Assembly: GCF_016925535.1 (NCBI RefSeq)
Contig: NZ_CP070496.1
Span: forward strand, 682,001-746,000
DNA from: Natronoglycomyces albus
GTDB lineage: Bacteria > Actinomycetota > Actinomycetes > Mycobacteriales > Micromonosporaceae
Length of the DNA: 64,000 nt
Direction of reading: 5' to 3'
Shown: one piece after another, positions 1 through 9,643 of the stretch
Layout: every line of letters begins with the position of its first letter
Position numbering within the stretch: position 1 is the first letter of the stretch
Made by a program: the position numbers and the translations under genes
The notes under the pieces: generated by a model
The model's input: only the letters and a program-made list of their open reading frames with translations
What the model was told of the DNA's origin: nothing
Databases searched by the model: none

Positions 1-436
1 CGCGGGACCGCGCTACCCCCGAGTCCACCAGAGTGTCCAGAACTTGACGTTCCTGCTGCCGCAGTCGCGCTGTCACGGGGACGGCCTGGTGGGTAAAGAT
101 CAAGGTAGTGTCGCCGCAGCGGGCCCCCCAGGAAGCCAGCCGCCGGTAGCGGTACTGCAATTGCCCCGAGATTTGAATCCGGATATCCCGCGTGCCTTCG
201 CGGAAGCTGGAAATGCGGCCCTCTTCGGTTGCCGCCCGGTCGTTCTCCGTGGAGTCCGGAGGGTGGTCCGGTGCCGGTAGCGGACAGATGACGATCAGCT
301 CATCGGTGTCGGAACTGATTTCTGGAGGCCCCGTTAGCCAGCCCTCGGGCATCGCCCCGAAAACCCAAGCGGCGGCGTCGGAGGTGGAAGGAAGCGGCCC
401 CAGCTGCCAATTCGCCGTGGCATCTCCATTGTTCAT
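1..436 (-). CDS. Hypothetical protein, 3' end outside the window
   Basis: Reading on the minus strand from ATG at 434-436, the frame stays open to the window edge (145 codons, no stop). The protein starts MNNGDATANWQLGPLPS. A GAAGGGAG ribosome-binding site lies a few bases upstream of the ATG, which supports this start. The visible part has no signal peptide or membrane segment; it contains a proline-rich stretch (ICPLPAPDHPPD) and an arginine-rich tract (QLQYRYRRLASW). I do not recognise the family. It is the last visible gene of the minus-strand series 6501 to 1 and is separated from the lipoprotein gene by about 134 bp, so it may have its own promoter. The reading frame is supported; the function is unknown. 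Confidence 0.7.
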   Translation of the reverse strand, partial: MNNGDATANWQLGPLPSTSDAAAWVFGAMPEGWLTGPPEISSDTDELIVICPLPAPDHPPDSTENDRAATEEGRISSFREGTRDIRIQISGQLQYRYRRLASWGARCGDTTLIFTHQAVPVTARLRQQERQVLDTLVDSGVARSR

Positions 437-570
437 GGGGTCTCCCTTCTTCGTTAGGTCTTCACATATACCCGATGGCACAGCGATTGCGCCAACCGCG
501 CGTCGAAAGTGTGCGGTGTGACCGCCCTGCGCCCCAACAGGGTTGGGCACATTGTCTACACCAGGTGTGT

Positions 571-1566
571 CTACTGGTCGTCCTCATGGGCGTCGATGCG
601 CTCGCTAGCCGCGCTGATGAGAGCCGCCCACTGTCGCATTGTTGACTCGTTGGCGACCAGATAAGTGTCCACGGACTCCCACAGCGCTGTTTCGTGGATT
701 TCGCGCAAGCGCGTCTCGTCGGCACATTCGGCGTGATGGGTGGCCAACTCGATTTCGTCGGCCTTGCGAGCGGCGAAGTCCGCGTCGGTCAACTCTTCGG
801 TGTGATACCAAATGTCGGAGGCGGTGTTACGCGCGTCGATGGGCGCCTCTAGATCCCAACCGCGTTCCGACATGCATTCGCTCCATTCGTCCACGGCGCT
901 GAGGTATCCCTCATCGGCGTGAACCTCCTCGAACACGATCCCGAATAGCCGATCGCGAACGATGAACTTCGCTTCGATGAAATCCTCTAGATCTGAGCCG
1001 AAAACGATCTGGTCGCCTTCGGCCTGGCAACCGACGGTCGGATACTGCAAGCGGGTGCCGTCGGGCATCTGGACCACTTCGTGGTCGGGCAGCCGATCGG
1101 AGGAGACATCGGCGTCATTCGGATCGTAGCCGCGTAGCGCGATCCAGTAGGCGGACCGTTCTTCGGCGGGAAGCTGGGTGAAGTCGTTCGGCCCACTCGG
1201 CTCCACATCGTTGGGGGAGGCTCCGTAGCCATTCTCGCGCGCCTGGTCGGTCTCCGGGGCGGTGATGGTGGCGCTGGAGAGGACTGTTTCCCATGGTTCT
1301 TGCCGGTCGGATCGATTGATGAGGAGATCCTCGGCGTGGACGGTAAAACCGTCGGCTTCCAAACATGCCCGGTAAATCCGTTCGAGGCCCGCCAGCACGT
1401 GCTGGAACTGATCATCCACCTCGTGCCATTGGGAGATGGCCGCCGTCATCGCCTGCTCCTGGTCACCGTTGCCCTTCTCCGGTTCGGAGGCCGTACAGGC
1501 GGAGGCAACCACGACGGTGGCCGCGGTGGAGGCCAAGATGAGGGTGAAACGGCGAGATGGGCGCAC
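571..1566 (-). CDS. Secreted lipoprotein of unknown function
   Basis: The product is 331 aa when read from GTG at 1566. The longer frame upstream adds residues unlike a signal peptide. The N-terminus has positive charges (VRPSRR), a hydrophobic stretch and the lipobox VVASAC, so Cys24 is the predicted lipidated residue. The rest is hydrophilic and acidic with tryptophans and four spaced cysteines (CLEADGF, CQAEGD, CMSERGW, CADETR), which could form disulfides outside the cell. Similar acidic lipoproteins with paired cysteines are common and uncharacterised in actinobacteria. A weak GAAAGAG ribosome site precedes the GTG. It lies downstream of the FtsK-type cassette with a 340-bp gap, so co-transcription is uncertain. 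Lipoprotein assignment is good; function unknown. Confidence 0.75.
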   Translation of the reverse strand: MRPSRRFTLILASTAATVVVASACTASEPEKGNGDQEQAMTAAISQWHEVDDQFQHVLAGLERIYRACLEADGFTVHAEDLLINRSDRQEPWETVLSSATITAPETDQARENGYGASPNDVEPSGPNDFTQLPAEERSAYWIALRGYDPNDADVSSDRLPDHEVVQMPDGTRLQYPTVGCQAEGDQIVFGSDLEDFIEAKFIVRDRLFGIVFEEVHADEGYLSAVDEWSECMSERGWDLEAPIDARNTASDIWYHTEELTDADFAARKADEIELATHHAECADETRLREIHETALWESVDTYLVANESTMRQWAALISAASERIDAHEDDQ

Positions 1567-1906
1567 GCAAGACTCTTTCGCGTAACTCGATAGGTGCGGG
1601 CACGGTAACACGTGCCATTGACATAGTCGCGTCAGGCTGTAGCCCATGTGGAGGTGGCGAAATCACCTTCGTCGCCGCATTGCCTCCACCGCCTCGCCCC
1701 GTGAACGCCGAAAACGCCCGATGAGCACTCCGAACACTCATCACCCCAGCTTAGATCGTGTGCGGTAACCGTGTGGGCACTCAAGACTTAACGGTGCGGG
1801 GCGCGCCTAGATCTCATTCACGCGGCAATCGAGCCCGGGGCGAGCTCGCGCCCGGCCGGGCCACAGGGTGGCGCAACCATCTGCACGCGCATGGGCGGCA
1901 AGCAAC

Positions 1907-2587
1907 CTAAATGCCGCGCAAAAGTAGCACCGACATGACGCACATGAGGACCCCGGCCGCCACGACACTGGTCAGAATCTGCGGCGGGCGGGCTTTGACC
2001 CGATGTTGCCACGCCAACCAGGTTTGGAGAAAAGCCGGACCGACGATGAGCCCACCGAACATCGTGACAGTCGCCAGCGCCTGCTGACCCGTGCCCGCAT
2101 CCCCGTTGAGCAGTAGTTTCGCGCCAAGGACCGAAAGGAAGGCAGTGAATGCGCCAAAGGCGACCGCCATGGCGTAGGTGTGGCGCGGTGGCTCCAAAGG
2201 CAACTCTCCGTCGCGCGCTAGCTGTAGCAGCTGCTCACAGCGTCGGATGCGCTGGCGTACTTCATCGGCATCGGCATCGTGGGATTCAACCCGCACCGGC
2301 ACGGCGATGGAACCGGCCCGGCGCGGCCCCACCAGGTCGGCCAGTCGTCGCCATAGGACAACCACGGCCCTATCGGACTCGACCAGTAGTTCAGCCGCCT
2401 CCGCGGCCTGTCGGTCGGCGGTCTTGGCCCGGGCGATCGCCTCCTCGGCCTCGACCTCCAAAGCGTCGGCCTCGTCCCGGTAGGCCCTGGTAGCCGCGTC
2501 GACCTCAGCCTCGGCGGCCTGGCAGGTGTCGCGGAACTCGCGCAAGGAACGCGCGTAATCTGCGGCGGGACCTTGTTCACGTGCCAC
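1907..2587 (-). CDS. Coiled-coil membrane protein of the FtsK-type cassette
   Basis: The product is 226 aa from GTG at 2587, preceded by GAGAGGAG. The start overlaps the stop of the ATPase gene by 11 bp, so the two are translationally coupled. The first 120 residues are alanine-, glutamate- and arginine-rich and read as a long coiled coil (AEAEVDAATRAYRDEAD onwards). The C-terminal 85 residues hold three hydrophobic segments (around YAMAVAFGAFTAFL, ALATVTMFGGLIVGPAFL and ILTSVVAAGVLMCVMSVLLL). This suggests a membrane anchor exposing a cytoplasmic coiled coil. The overlap with an ATPase gene suggests a physical partner, by inference. I do not recognise a named family. Confidence 0.75.
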   Translation of the reverse strand: MAREQGPAADYARSLREFRDTCQAAEAEVDAATRAYRDEADALEVEAEEAIARAKTADRQAAEAAELLVESDRAVVVLWRRLADLVGPRRAGSIAVPVRVESHDADADEVRQRIRRCEQLLQLARDGELPLEPPRHTYAMAVAFGAFTAFLSVLGAKLLLNGDAGTGQQALATVTMFGGLIVGPAFLQTWLAWQHRVKARPPQILTSVVAAGVLMCVMSVLLLRGI

Positions 2588-5351
2588 CCAGGCTCCTCTC
2601 ACCGACGCTGTTCGCATCGCGCTGTTCGATGTTCTCGCCGCTGCCTTGCGGGCTGCGGGGGCTATTGAAGACCCCAAGCCCTTCGGAGCCGTGAGTGCCC
2701 ACCCCGCCGCCGCGCAGCGAACCGAGCACCCCGGCCAGATTCGGTAGCGACTCCTCAGTGCGATAGGGGATCAACACCTCCGGTTTGCGGTGGTGTGCCC
2801 GGTCAAAGAAGAGTCCCCGCCGCAAGCGGGGATACCAGGCGGGCCCGCCGGCCTGGGGAGACAGTGGAGCCAACTCGGGGCCCTGGACATCCAACGCCAA
2901 CCAGGCGTCGATGGCGTCAAAGCGAGCCTGGAACCCCCCGAGGTCCTCGCGCAGGCGCGGCACCGACCGCCACCAGCCAATGGTGTGCAGATGATGTTCG
3001 GGCCCCTCCAGCAACATTTGCCGCAGGTTATGCGACTGCGTCCGGTCTAGACGTGCCGAACCCGCGTCCACCGCGTACAGCACGCACAGGTGCAACTGCC
3101 CGGTCGCGTGTTCCTCCCATTGCGAGGTCACCTCCGCGAGCCGTTCGTGCCACGACACGGTCGCCCCCGCCTCCTCCAGCGCCATCGACAGCCTCCATGC
3201 CCCCGAGACCTGGTCAGGGTCGAGACAACACAGCGAGACCGACAAAGGTTGGCGGCGCGCCATCGACAACGCCGCCGAGGCCAGCACGTCGCAGGCCTCT
3301 TGTGACCGCGTGCCCAACACCGCCAAGTTGCGGCCAGGGGCCCGGTGCAAGCGCAACAGCGCCGGTTTCGCGGCCACGTCAATCGTCTGCCCCAACAGCG
3401 CGGTCTCCCGGGCGACCCCGGGCGCGCTCTCATCGGGCATGGCGGGAACGACATCACCATCGAACAGCAAAGGCGGCTCGTTGTCATCGCCACGGTTCTT
3501 CCACAGTTTCTCCTGCAACGGAGTCCACGCCTGCGCATGTCCGGCGTTGGGAATCGCGACCAACTCATTGGCCTCCACGGTGCCGCTTTCCGCGTTGACC
3601 ACGGCGTGAAAGCGTGGGATCGCGTCAGCCAGATGATTGTTGTCGGCCAGAATGCGCCGAGCTTTGGGCAGCGCGACGCGCAACGTGAACTGCGCGACCA
3701 GACCCGCCCGGCCCCACAACGCCTCAATCCCGGCCACATCCTGCGACGCGAGAACCAGGTGAATGCCCTGGCTGCGGCCCCGACGTGCCAAGTCCTCCAG
3801 CAATGTCACGGCCTCCTCGGTCACCGCGTCCCGGCCCTCCAACAGCGCCTGAAACTCGTCGATGACAGCCACCATGCGCGGCCACCGGCCTCCTGGGTCG
3901 GCCTCGCGCAGCTCCTCGAGCTTTGTAGCCTCGTGCCGCTTCGCGGCCTCGGCGCGGCGGCGCATCTCGTCCTTCAAATGGCGCAGGAGAGCCAAACCAA
4001 ACTCACGGTCGTCGTTGATGTTGACGCCCACGAGCCGCACATGTGGCAGCCACGTCGGGTCGCGCTGACCCGAAGCGAAGCGGGCAAAGGAGACGCCCTC
4101 CTTGAAGTCGAGCAGATACAGCTCCAGCTCATCAGGGGAATAGGTGGCAGTCAGCGCCCCGATGAACGCGTACAGCAGGTTGGTCTTGCCCGAACCGGAC
4201 GGGCCCCCAATCAAAGCGTGCGGCGGATTATCGCCCAGTGTGACCCGGGCAAGCTTCCCATCGGCGCGCTCACCGATGGGAACCGACAAGCCCGTGGCGG
4301 AGGAAGCCGTCCAGATGTCCGCCGGCAGCAGGTCGATCAGCTTGGCGGGCTCGCGCCCAGCGGTGTGAATATCGGCCAGTTTCTTCGCGGTGGCGGTAAT
4401 CAGTTCCGCCGGTGGGCACGGATCCAACTCGATGGCAAGCTCACCGGTGGCCCCGGTGGCATTCGCGGTAATCCAGGTCGTGTGAGGAGAATCGTCCTCC
4501 AACGCGGCCTTGGCATCAGCGGTACCAACCACGACCAGATGCACACCCGTGGCGATGCCGGTGCGACGCAGGCGAGCCAGCTGGGCGTACTCCTCCTTCG
4601 ACCAGTCAGCGATGGCCGAATTGAGCAACACGACCACCCGGGCCGGTTCAGGCCGCCGCCCCGAGACAGCGGCCAACCGCGCCAGCGACGAATGCTCCCC
4701 AGCCAACACCGTGGCATTGATACGACGGACATGCTCGACCAAATCATCCAGCATCCCGCGCAGACCGGAAGGACCCACGTATTGCACCAAAGCCGCCTGG
4801 GCCAGCGGGGCAAACGCGGCCAGCGAACCACCAAGTTGCTCCGGGTCGTACACATGCAACTGGACACCCCCGGCCGGAGTGGAACCAAGGGCGCGCAAAA
4901 GCAACCCCGGCAGGGCCTGAACAGCGTCATCGCCGATAGCCACGTGCGAGCGGTCGAGAAGACCCACCAACGCCGGCAGCTGAGGTCTATCGGCAATGGA
5001 GCCACAACGCAACAGCGGCGCCGGGTCACGACCCGCCGTGGCACCCAGGGCCCACTCATCCCACGAGGGAGCACCGGCCGCGCCGGGAGCGGCAGCCTCC
5101 GCTGCCGCCACCGCCGCCTCGACCGTGCGTTCGATCTCGCTTTGCGCACGCGCGTCGATGGTGGCCAGGACGCGCTCCTGAATCAAAGCCAGCGCCGCCT
5201 GGCGTTTCCGGGCCCGAGCCAGCGTCTGCCGCGTGCGCAACTGGGTGTCCTTGGCGTGCTTGGCGGCCTCGGCATCCAGCGCGCGGGCGGCACCGCGAGC
5301 CTGCGCCAGCTCGTGGCCAATGACGTCGCGGAGTCTCTTGCGCCAGTTCAT
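2577..5351 (-). CDS. FtsK/SpoIIIE-family ATPase
   Basis: The product is 924 aa. Residues 1-90 form an alanine/arginine-rich coiled coil. A central FtsK/SpoIIIE ATPase domain carries a Walker A motif (GPSGSGKTN, about 383-391) and a Walker B motif (VAVIDEF, about 494-500), followed by a sensor-like LASQD segment. The regions around 115-310 and from about 640 onward resemble degenerate nucleotide-binding folds without a P-loop, as in multi-domain EccC-type secretion ATPases. There are no membrane helices, unlike cell-division FtsK or EccC. The family moves DNA or protein substrates through pores using ATP. Neighbours are a small helical protein, a 266-aa unknown and a coiled-coil membrane protein, so it may power an ESX-like or other translocation machine. 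The ATPase call is firm; the role is inferred. Confidence 0.85.
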   Translation of the reverse strand: MNWRKRLRDVIGHELAQARGAARALDAEAAKHAKDTQLRTRQTLARARKRQAALALIQERVLATIDARAQSEIERTVEAAVAAAEAAAPGAAGAPSWDEWALGATAGRDPAPLLRCGSIADRPQLPALVGLLDRSHVAIGDDAVQALPGLLLRALGSTPAGGVQLHVYDPEQLGGSLAAFAPLAQAALVQYVGPSGLRGMLDDLVEHVRRINATVLAGEHSSLARLAAVSGRRPEPARVVVLLNSAIADWSKEEYAQLARLRRTGIATGVHLVVVGTADAKAALEDDSPHTTWITANATGATGELAIELDPCPPAELITATAKKLADIHTAGREPAKLIDLLPADIWTASSATGLSVPIGERADGKLARVTLGDNPPHALIGGPSGSGKTNLLYAFIGALTATYSPDELELYLLDFKEGVSFARFASGQRDPTWLPHVRLVGVNINDDREFGLALLRHLKDEMRRRAEAAKRHEATKLEELREADPGGRWPRMVAVIDEFQALLEGRDAVTEEAVTLLEDLARRGRSQGIHLVLASQDVAGIEALWGRAGLVAQFTLRVALPKARRILADNNHLADAIPRFHAVVNAESGTVEANELVAIPNAGHAQAWTPLQEKLWKNRGDDNEPPLLFDGDVVPAMPDESAPGVARETALLGQTIDVAAKPALLRLHRAPGRNLAVLGTRSQEACDVLASAALSMARRQPLSVSLCCLDPDQVSGAWRLSMALEEAGATVSWHERLAEVTSQWEEHATGQLHLCVLYAVDAGSARLDRTQSHNLRQMLLEGPEHHLHTIGWWRSVPRLREDLGGFQARFDAIDAWLALDVQGPELAPLSPQAGGPAWYPRLRRGLFFDRAHHRKPEVLIPYRTEESLPNLAGVLGSLRGGGVGTHGSEGLGVFNSPRSPQGSGENIEQRDANSVGERSLGGT

Positions 5352-5422
5352 CCTGACCGCCCTTCAAATCGACTGCTCATGGACACCGGGTCAAACACAC
5401 GCGGGCACAACACCCGGCCGCC

Positions 5423-6223
5423 TCAGTCACGTCGGCGATGCAACGCCGCGATCAAGACCGGGCCGAGCGCGGCAGCCTCCGCCGCCTTCACTCGCGCGCG
5501 CTGCTCCTCCGCTTCGGGGTCCGGCTTGGGTGACCGGGCCGCCAACGCGCACGCGGAGGCCAGATGCTCCTCGGCGCACTTCTCATCCAAACCCGGCAAG
5601 ATCGCGCGCACCGCGTCATTGGTGGCATCCCGCAAACGCGGCGGATCCGCCTTGGTGGGCGGACGCCCGAGCGTTTCAGTGGCGAGCCCGCGAATCATCG
5701 GCCACGACAGCCCAGGCAGGCGGACAGCCGTCTGCGGACCAATGTCAAGAAGCTTGCGGTGGTAGCCGGCCGCGTCGGAGCCATTGGCTAGCTTGGCCAG
5801 TTCCTCGAAAGCCTTAGTCGGCGAAACACCCGACGCGCTGGAATCCGGTTTACCCTCCCGTTGACACATCGCGTTCACCGCGTCGGTCCACCACTGTTGG
5901 CCATCGCCTTCTCGCGACTGGGGAATGGACGCGCTACCGGTGGCTACGGAGGAAGCCGCGGCGCTGGCACCGTCGGCCCCAATGGCAGACAGATACTCGT
6001 CCAACGCCTCGGCCGCGCAATCCAACTTCGACAGCGCCGCGTCCAACTTGTGGCGAGCCGTAGCTAGATGGACCAGCCCGACCGGTTCAACCGAATCCCG
6101 ACTGGCATCGGTCAGCGCCACGTGCCCGGTTTCCAAATGATGTACCGCTTGCCGCAATCCAGGGCGCGGCAGATCGGCGCAAATATGCCGAATCTGCGAG
6201 GCCAGCGTGGCTATATCGCTCAT
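5423..6223 (-). CDS. Hypothetical helical protein of the FtsK-type cassette
   Basis: The product is 266 aa (MSDIATLASQIRHIC...). Residues 1-80 are predicted helical, with regular hydrophobic spacing and a segment (ATARHKLDAALSKLDCAAEAL) resembling the helices of the neighbouring small protein. An Ala/Ser-rich linker follows (about 85-115), then a mixed C-terminal domain ending in a charged Glu/Arg-rich stretch. No catalytic motif, signal peptide or membrane segment is visible. The gene lies 71 bp upstream of the ATPase gene and 11 bp downstream of the small helical gene, so the group reads as one operon. It may be an adaptor or substrate of the ATPase, but that is inference from position only. 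Confidence 0.7.
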   Translation of the reverse strand: MSDIATLASQIRHICADLPRPGLRQAVHHLETGHVALTDASRDSVEPVGLVHLATARHKLDAALSKLDCAAEALDEYLSAIGADGASAAASSVATGSASIPQSREGDGQQWWTDAVNAMCQREGKPDSSASGVSPTKAFEELAKLANGSDAAGYHRKLLDIGPQTAVRLPGLSWPMIRGLATETLGRPPTKADPPRLRDATNDAVRAILPGLDEKCAEEHLASACALAARSPKPDPEAEEQRARVKAAEAAALGPVLIAALHRRRD

Positions 6224-6234
6224 AGATCGCGCGC

Positions 6235-6501
6235 CTACAGGGTTGCCGCATAGGATTCGGCCTGCTCGGAAGCGGCGAATGTGGCGGCTAGCGACTGTTC
6301 GAGTTCCGTGGCGGCCTGAGCTAGCGCGGCTTGAGCGGAGGCAACGGACTCATGTCCGCTGCCTTGGGTGATCGCCCCGAGCGTGCCCTGGGCGGTTTCG
6401 ACATGTTGGGAGGCGGCCGTGATGGCGGCCTGACCGTCCTTGACTTGTTGCAAGGCTGATTCGATGGCTGATTTAAGTTCAGCGACACTGACACTCGACA
6501 C
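6235..6501 (-). CDS. Small helical protein, WXG100-like in size
   Basis: The product is 88 aa from GTG at 6501 (VSSVSVAELKSAIES). An in-frame TTG start at 6546 would add a cysteine-rich leader that looks untranslated. Almost the whole protein is predicted to be two long helices (SAIESALQQVKDGQAAI and AQAALAQAATELEQSL), with no cysteines and no membrane segment. Its size, helical content and place in front of an FtsK/SpoIIIE-type ATPase recall WXG100/ESX substrates, but no Trp-x-Gly motif is present and the turn reads GTLGAITQGSG. It may instead belong to one of the short uncharacterised helical families of actinobacteria. It is the first gene of the cassette. No strong ribosome site is visible, so the start is uncertain. 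Confidence 0.65.
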   Translation of the reverse strand: MSSVSVAELKSAIESALQQVKDGQAAITAASQHVETAQGTLGAITQGSGHESVASAQAALAQAATELEQSLAATFAASEQAESYAATL

Positions 6502-6698
6502 GCCTAGTATTTTGTCGCACAATCGACCACAGCAGGTGGTGAACAAATAACTCGGCGTGTCCGAAAGGCGACAGCATGTCCGAATCCCCAGTCAGGGGCG
6601 GTTACGCAACGGTTCCCCGGCCCCAACAAGAGCATCGTTGTACGAACCTCGAGGCCGAACTCCACCGGCTACCAGCCTCGTCCGCCCGCACCGGTTGC

Positions 6699-7277
6699 TT
6701 AGGCCCCCACCGGCTCGCCTTGCAACTCCACACCTTCGTGTCGCATCTGGGCCAAGGCGCTGGCGATCGTGTCCGGGTTGACTCCGGCGGTGAGATTCAG
6801 CAGCACTGAGGTGGTGAAACCCTCCCGGGCCGCGTCGACGGCGGTGGCCCGCACGCAATGATCGGTGGCCAGCCCGACGACTTCGACCGTGTTGATGCCG
6901 TTTCCGCGCAGCCAGCTAGCCAGCTCCTCCTCGCCGCTGTGCCCCTCGAACCCCGAATAGGCCGCTTCGTAGGCGCCCTTGTCGAAGATCGCCGAGGCCA
7001 CCCGGGGGTCGAAGTTCGGATGGAACTGTGCTCCCTCGGTGCCCACCACACAGTGCGGAGGCCACGAGTCGACAAAGTCGGGGTTCTCCGAAAAATGCGA
7101 ACCTGGATCGATGTGGTAGTCGCGAGTGGCCACCACGTGGTCCCAGCGGCCCTCGTTCTCGGCGATGAACTCCTTGATCGCCAAGGCCACGTTGCCGCCT
7201 CCGGTGACCGCGAGCGATCCACCTTCGCAGAAGTCCTTCTGTACGTCAACAACTATCAATGCCCGGCCGTTGCTCAT
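6699..7277 (-). CDS. pncA: Nicotinamidase/pyrazinamidase
   Basis: The product is 192 aa, starting at MSNGRALIVVDVQ; the longer frame upstream is non-homologous. The isochorismatase-like fold carries the catalytic triad Asp11 (VVDVQKDF), Lys100 (FDKGAY) and Cys141 (TDHCVRATAVDA), and metal ligands Asp53, His55, His61 (RDYHIDPGSHF) and His75 (WPPHC). The enzyme hydrolyses nicotinamide to nicotinate in the cytoplasm for NAD salvage; pncB in this window (31423-32715) would take the next step. The gene follows the strong terminator of ctaD, so it has its own promoter in the 7278-7384 interval. Confidence 0.93.
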   Translation of the reverse strand: MSNGRALIVVDVQKDFCEGGSLAVTGGGNVALAIKEFIAENEGRWDHVVATRDYHIDPGSHFSENPDFVDSWPPHCVVGTEGAQFHPNFDPRVASAIFDKGAYEAAYSGFEGHSGEEELASWLRGNGINTVEVVGLATDHCVRATAVDAAREGFTTSVLLNLTAGVNPDTIASALAQMRHEGVELQGEPVGA

Positions 7278-7384
7278 ATCTTCAGCGTATCGGGTTAGGC
7301 GCGCTATTGCAGCCGCCGGGCGCATCGAAAAGCAAACGGGGAACACCCCGGCAAACCCCGCCATTGCCGCGAAAAAGCGCAAAA

Positions 7385-7421
7385 GGGTGGGGCCGAGACA
7401 CGTAGTGTCTCGGCCCCACCC
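7385..7421 (-). terminator. Intrinsic terminator of ctaD
   Basis: A perfect 17-bp stem with a 3-nt loop has arms at 7385-7401 and 7405-7421. On the minus strand it is followed by a T-rich tail (TTTTGCGCTTTTTC). It lies 46 bp after the ctaD stop and fits a Rho-independent terminator. Confidence 0.9.
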
Positions 7422-7466
7422 ACGCCGTCGGGATCGGCTGGTATTCAGTCAGTAGTGAATGCCGAC

Positions 7467-9194
7467 CTAGTCGATGTCGGGCCTAGGTGGCTTCTTTTCA
7501 TCAATCGCGGTCGTTTCGGTTCCCTTTCCGACCGATGACTCCTGCTGCTTGAGCAGGTGGCCCCACTTCTCATCGAATACCGGGCGCTCCGAGCGGATGC
7601 GCGGCAGACGGTCGAAGTTACGCAGCGGCGGTGGGCAGCTGGTGGCCCACTCCAGGGAACCTCCATAGCCCCACGGGTCATTCACCGTCACCTGACGGCC
7701 AGCCTTGTAGGACTTGAACATGTTCCAGATGAACGGCAGCGTCGATAGACCCAAGATGAACGCGCCGACAGTCGAAATCATGTTCAACGTCGTGAAGTTG
7801 TCCATCACCTGGTAGTCGGCGTAACGACGCGGCATGCCCTCGTTGCCCAGCCAGTGCTGGACCAGGAAGGTCGTGTGGAAACCGATCATCGTCAGCCAGA
7901 AGTGAACCTGCGCTAGACGCTCGTCGTACATGCGCCCGGTGACCTTGGGGAACCAGAAGTACGTTCCCGCGAACACCGCGAACACGATCGTTCCGAACAA
8001 CACGTAGTGGAAGTGCGCGACGACGAAGTAGGAGTCCGAGACGTGGAAGTCCAGTGGCGGGCTAGCCAGCAGCACACCCGAGAGACCACCGAGCAAGAAC
8101 GTCACCAGGAAGCCCAGCGAGAACAGCATCGGTGCCTCGAACGTCAACTGGCCTCGCCACATGGTGCCAATCCAGTTGAAGAACTTCACCCCTGTTGGCA
8201 CCGCGATCAAGAACGTCATCAGCGCGAAGAACGGCAGCAGCACCTTTCCAGTGGCGTACATGTGGTGAGCCCACACGGCCATGGACAAGGCGGCGATCGC
8301 CAGCGTCGCGAAGACCAGCGTCTTGTAACCGAAGATGGGCTTGCGGCTAAAGACCGGGAAGATTTCGGAGACGATGCCGAAGAATGGCAACGCGATGATG
8401 TACACCTCTGGGTGGCCAAAGAACCAGAAGAGGTGCTGCCACAAGATCGCGCCCCCGGTGTCGGGGTTGAACACTTGTGCGCCGAGATGGCGGTCGGCCA
8501 CGACGGCCAGCAGCGCGGCGGCCAGAATCGGGAAGGCCAGCAGAATCAGCAGCGAAGTGATCAGGATGTTCCACGTGAAGATGGGCATCCGGAACATCAG
8601 CATGCCGGGCGCGCGCATCGTCACGATCGTGGTGATCATGTTGACCGCGCCGAGGATGGTGCCCAGACCAGAAATGGTCAGACCCACAAACCACATGTCG
8701 GCACCGACTCCGGGGGAGTGAACGGCGTTCGACAGCGGCTGATAGGCGAACCACCCGAAGGAGGCCGCGCCGTCAGGCGTGAAGAATCCGGCTACCACCA
8801 TCGAAGAGCCGAAGAGGTAGAGCCAATAGGCAAAAGCGTTGAGTCGCGGGAACGCGACATCGGGAGCTCCGATTTGCAGCGGAACCAGATAGTTACCAAA
8901 CGCGAAGACGATCGGCGTCGCAAACATGAGCAACATGATCGTGCCGTGCATGGTGAACAGCTGGTTGAACTGTTCGACGGAGAGATACTGCAGACCTGGC
9001 TGGGCCAGTTCGGCGCGCATGACCAGCGCCATCACGCCGCCGATGCCGAAGAAGGCAAACGACGTAATGAAGTACAGAATCCCGATGTGTTTGGCGTCAG
9101 TAGTACGCAGCGTCCGAGCAAGCCATGAACCTTTGGGCGCGCGGCGTACCGGCCAGGGACGCGCGACAATCGGCTTCGGCGAAACCGTAGTCAC
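7467..9194 (-). CDS. ctaD: Cytochrome c oxidase subunit I (aa3 type)
   Basis: The product is 575 aa and full length. It is the catalytic haem-copper subunit of the respiratory oxidase, oxidising cytochrome c and pumping protons. Visible features include the low-spin haem ligand region ([13 protein letters not shown]), the copper-ligand motif [10 protein letters not shown], the HH pair (WAHHMYATG), and [11 protein letters not shown] with the haem a/a3 histidines. Twelve hydrophobic segments are evident. Subunits II and III are not adjacent, as is usual for actinobacterial ctaD, which stands apart from ctaC-ctaE-qcr. A strong terminator follows. The C-terminal acidic tail ends in KKPPRPDID. Confidence 0.97.
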   Translation of the reverse strand: MTTVSPKPIVARPWPVRRAPKGSWLARTLRTTDAKHIGILYFITSFAFFGIGGVMALVMRAELAQPGLQYLSVEQFNQLFTMHGTIMLLMFATPIVFAFGNYLVPLQIGAPDVAFPRLNAFAYWLYLFGSSMVVAGFFTPDGAASFGWFAYQPLSNAVHSPGVGADMWFVGLTISGLGTILGAVNMITTIVTMRAPGMLMFRMPIFTWNILITSLLILLAFPILAAALLAVVADRHLGAQVFNPDTGGAILWQHLFWFFGHPEVYIIALPFFGIVSEIFPVFSRKPIFGYKTLVFATLAIAALSMAVWAHHMYATGKVLLPFFALMTFLIAVPTGVKFFNWIGTMWRGQLTFEAPMLFSLGFLVTFLLGGLSGVLLASPPLDFHVSDSYFVVAHFHYVLFGTIVFAVFAGTYFWFPKVTGRMYDERLAQVHFWLTMIGFHTTFLVQHWLGNEGMPRRYADYQVMDNFTTLNMISTVGAFILGLSTLPFIWNMFKSYKAGRQVTVNDPWGYGGSLEWATSCPPPLRNFDRLPRIRSERPVFDEKWGHLLKQQESSVGKGTETTAIDEKKPPRPDID

Positions 9195-9643
9195 CTGTGG
9201 GCCTCCAGTGTCTCTGTTCGAGTAGCAACCGTGCCACCAAATTGGGGGCAGCCAGGCATGCCGATAGTCCTGATGTCACAACCTGGCCTCCGCAGAATAG
9301 CCGTTAGCGGCGGCGATTTTGCGGAGGGGTAATGACCAAGGCGAGAACCAACGGGCGCTACGTGTGGTTGGGAGTATGTCACCACGGGTAGGCGCGCCGT
9401 GGTGGACGTTGAGGGAGTTGCTGGTAGTCGCGGTGGCCCAGGGGGCGTTAGCCGTAGCCAGGAGGCGCGGAAGTCAACCCGAGAGTCACCGATGGAACGC
9501 GACAGTGACGGCACGTGCGACAAACCGTGAGCAATATCGCTGTCGTCCGCAGACAGTGTGAGGCCACGACGTCAGCCGGGCCCACGTTGGCGAAAACGCG
9601 GGGAGGGGTTCGCCTAAACGTGGGCCTCGCGGCTGAGACGATG
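9195..9643. other. Intergenic region upstream of ctaD
   Basis: No convincing gene is seen in this 449-bp stretch. It should hold the ctaD promoter near 9195-9330 and contains the roadblock-gene terminator at 9579-9626. Short frames here have no recognisable composition. Confidence 0.6.
9579..9626 (-). terminator. Probable terminator of the roadblock gene
   Basis: Ten-base arms GGCCCACGTT and AACGTGGGCC (9579-9588, 9617-9626) enclose a second paired segment, GGCGAA/TTCGCC (9589-9594, 9609-9614). The hairpin lies just after the stop of the gene ending at 9644. No long T-tract follows, which is common in high-GC actinobacteria. Confidence 0.6.

Noticed and set aside
3345-5765. 806-aa plus-strand frame opposite the FtsK-type ATPase
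   Set aside because: Mirror of the real gene in GC-rich DNA. Rich in Arg, Gln and Gly with no family features, while the opposite strand encodes clear ATPase motifs.
8007-9128. 373-aa plus-strand frame opposite ctaD
   Set aside because: Antisense shadow of cytochrome oxidase subunit I; composition (Arg, Glu, Gln, His-rich) is artefactual.
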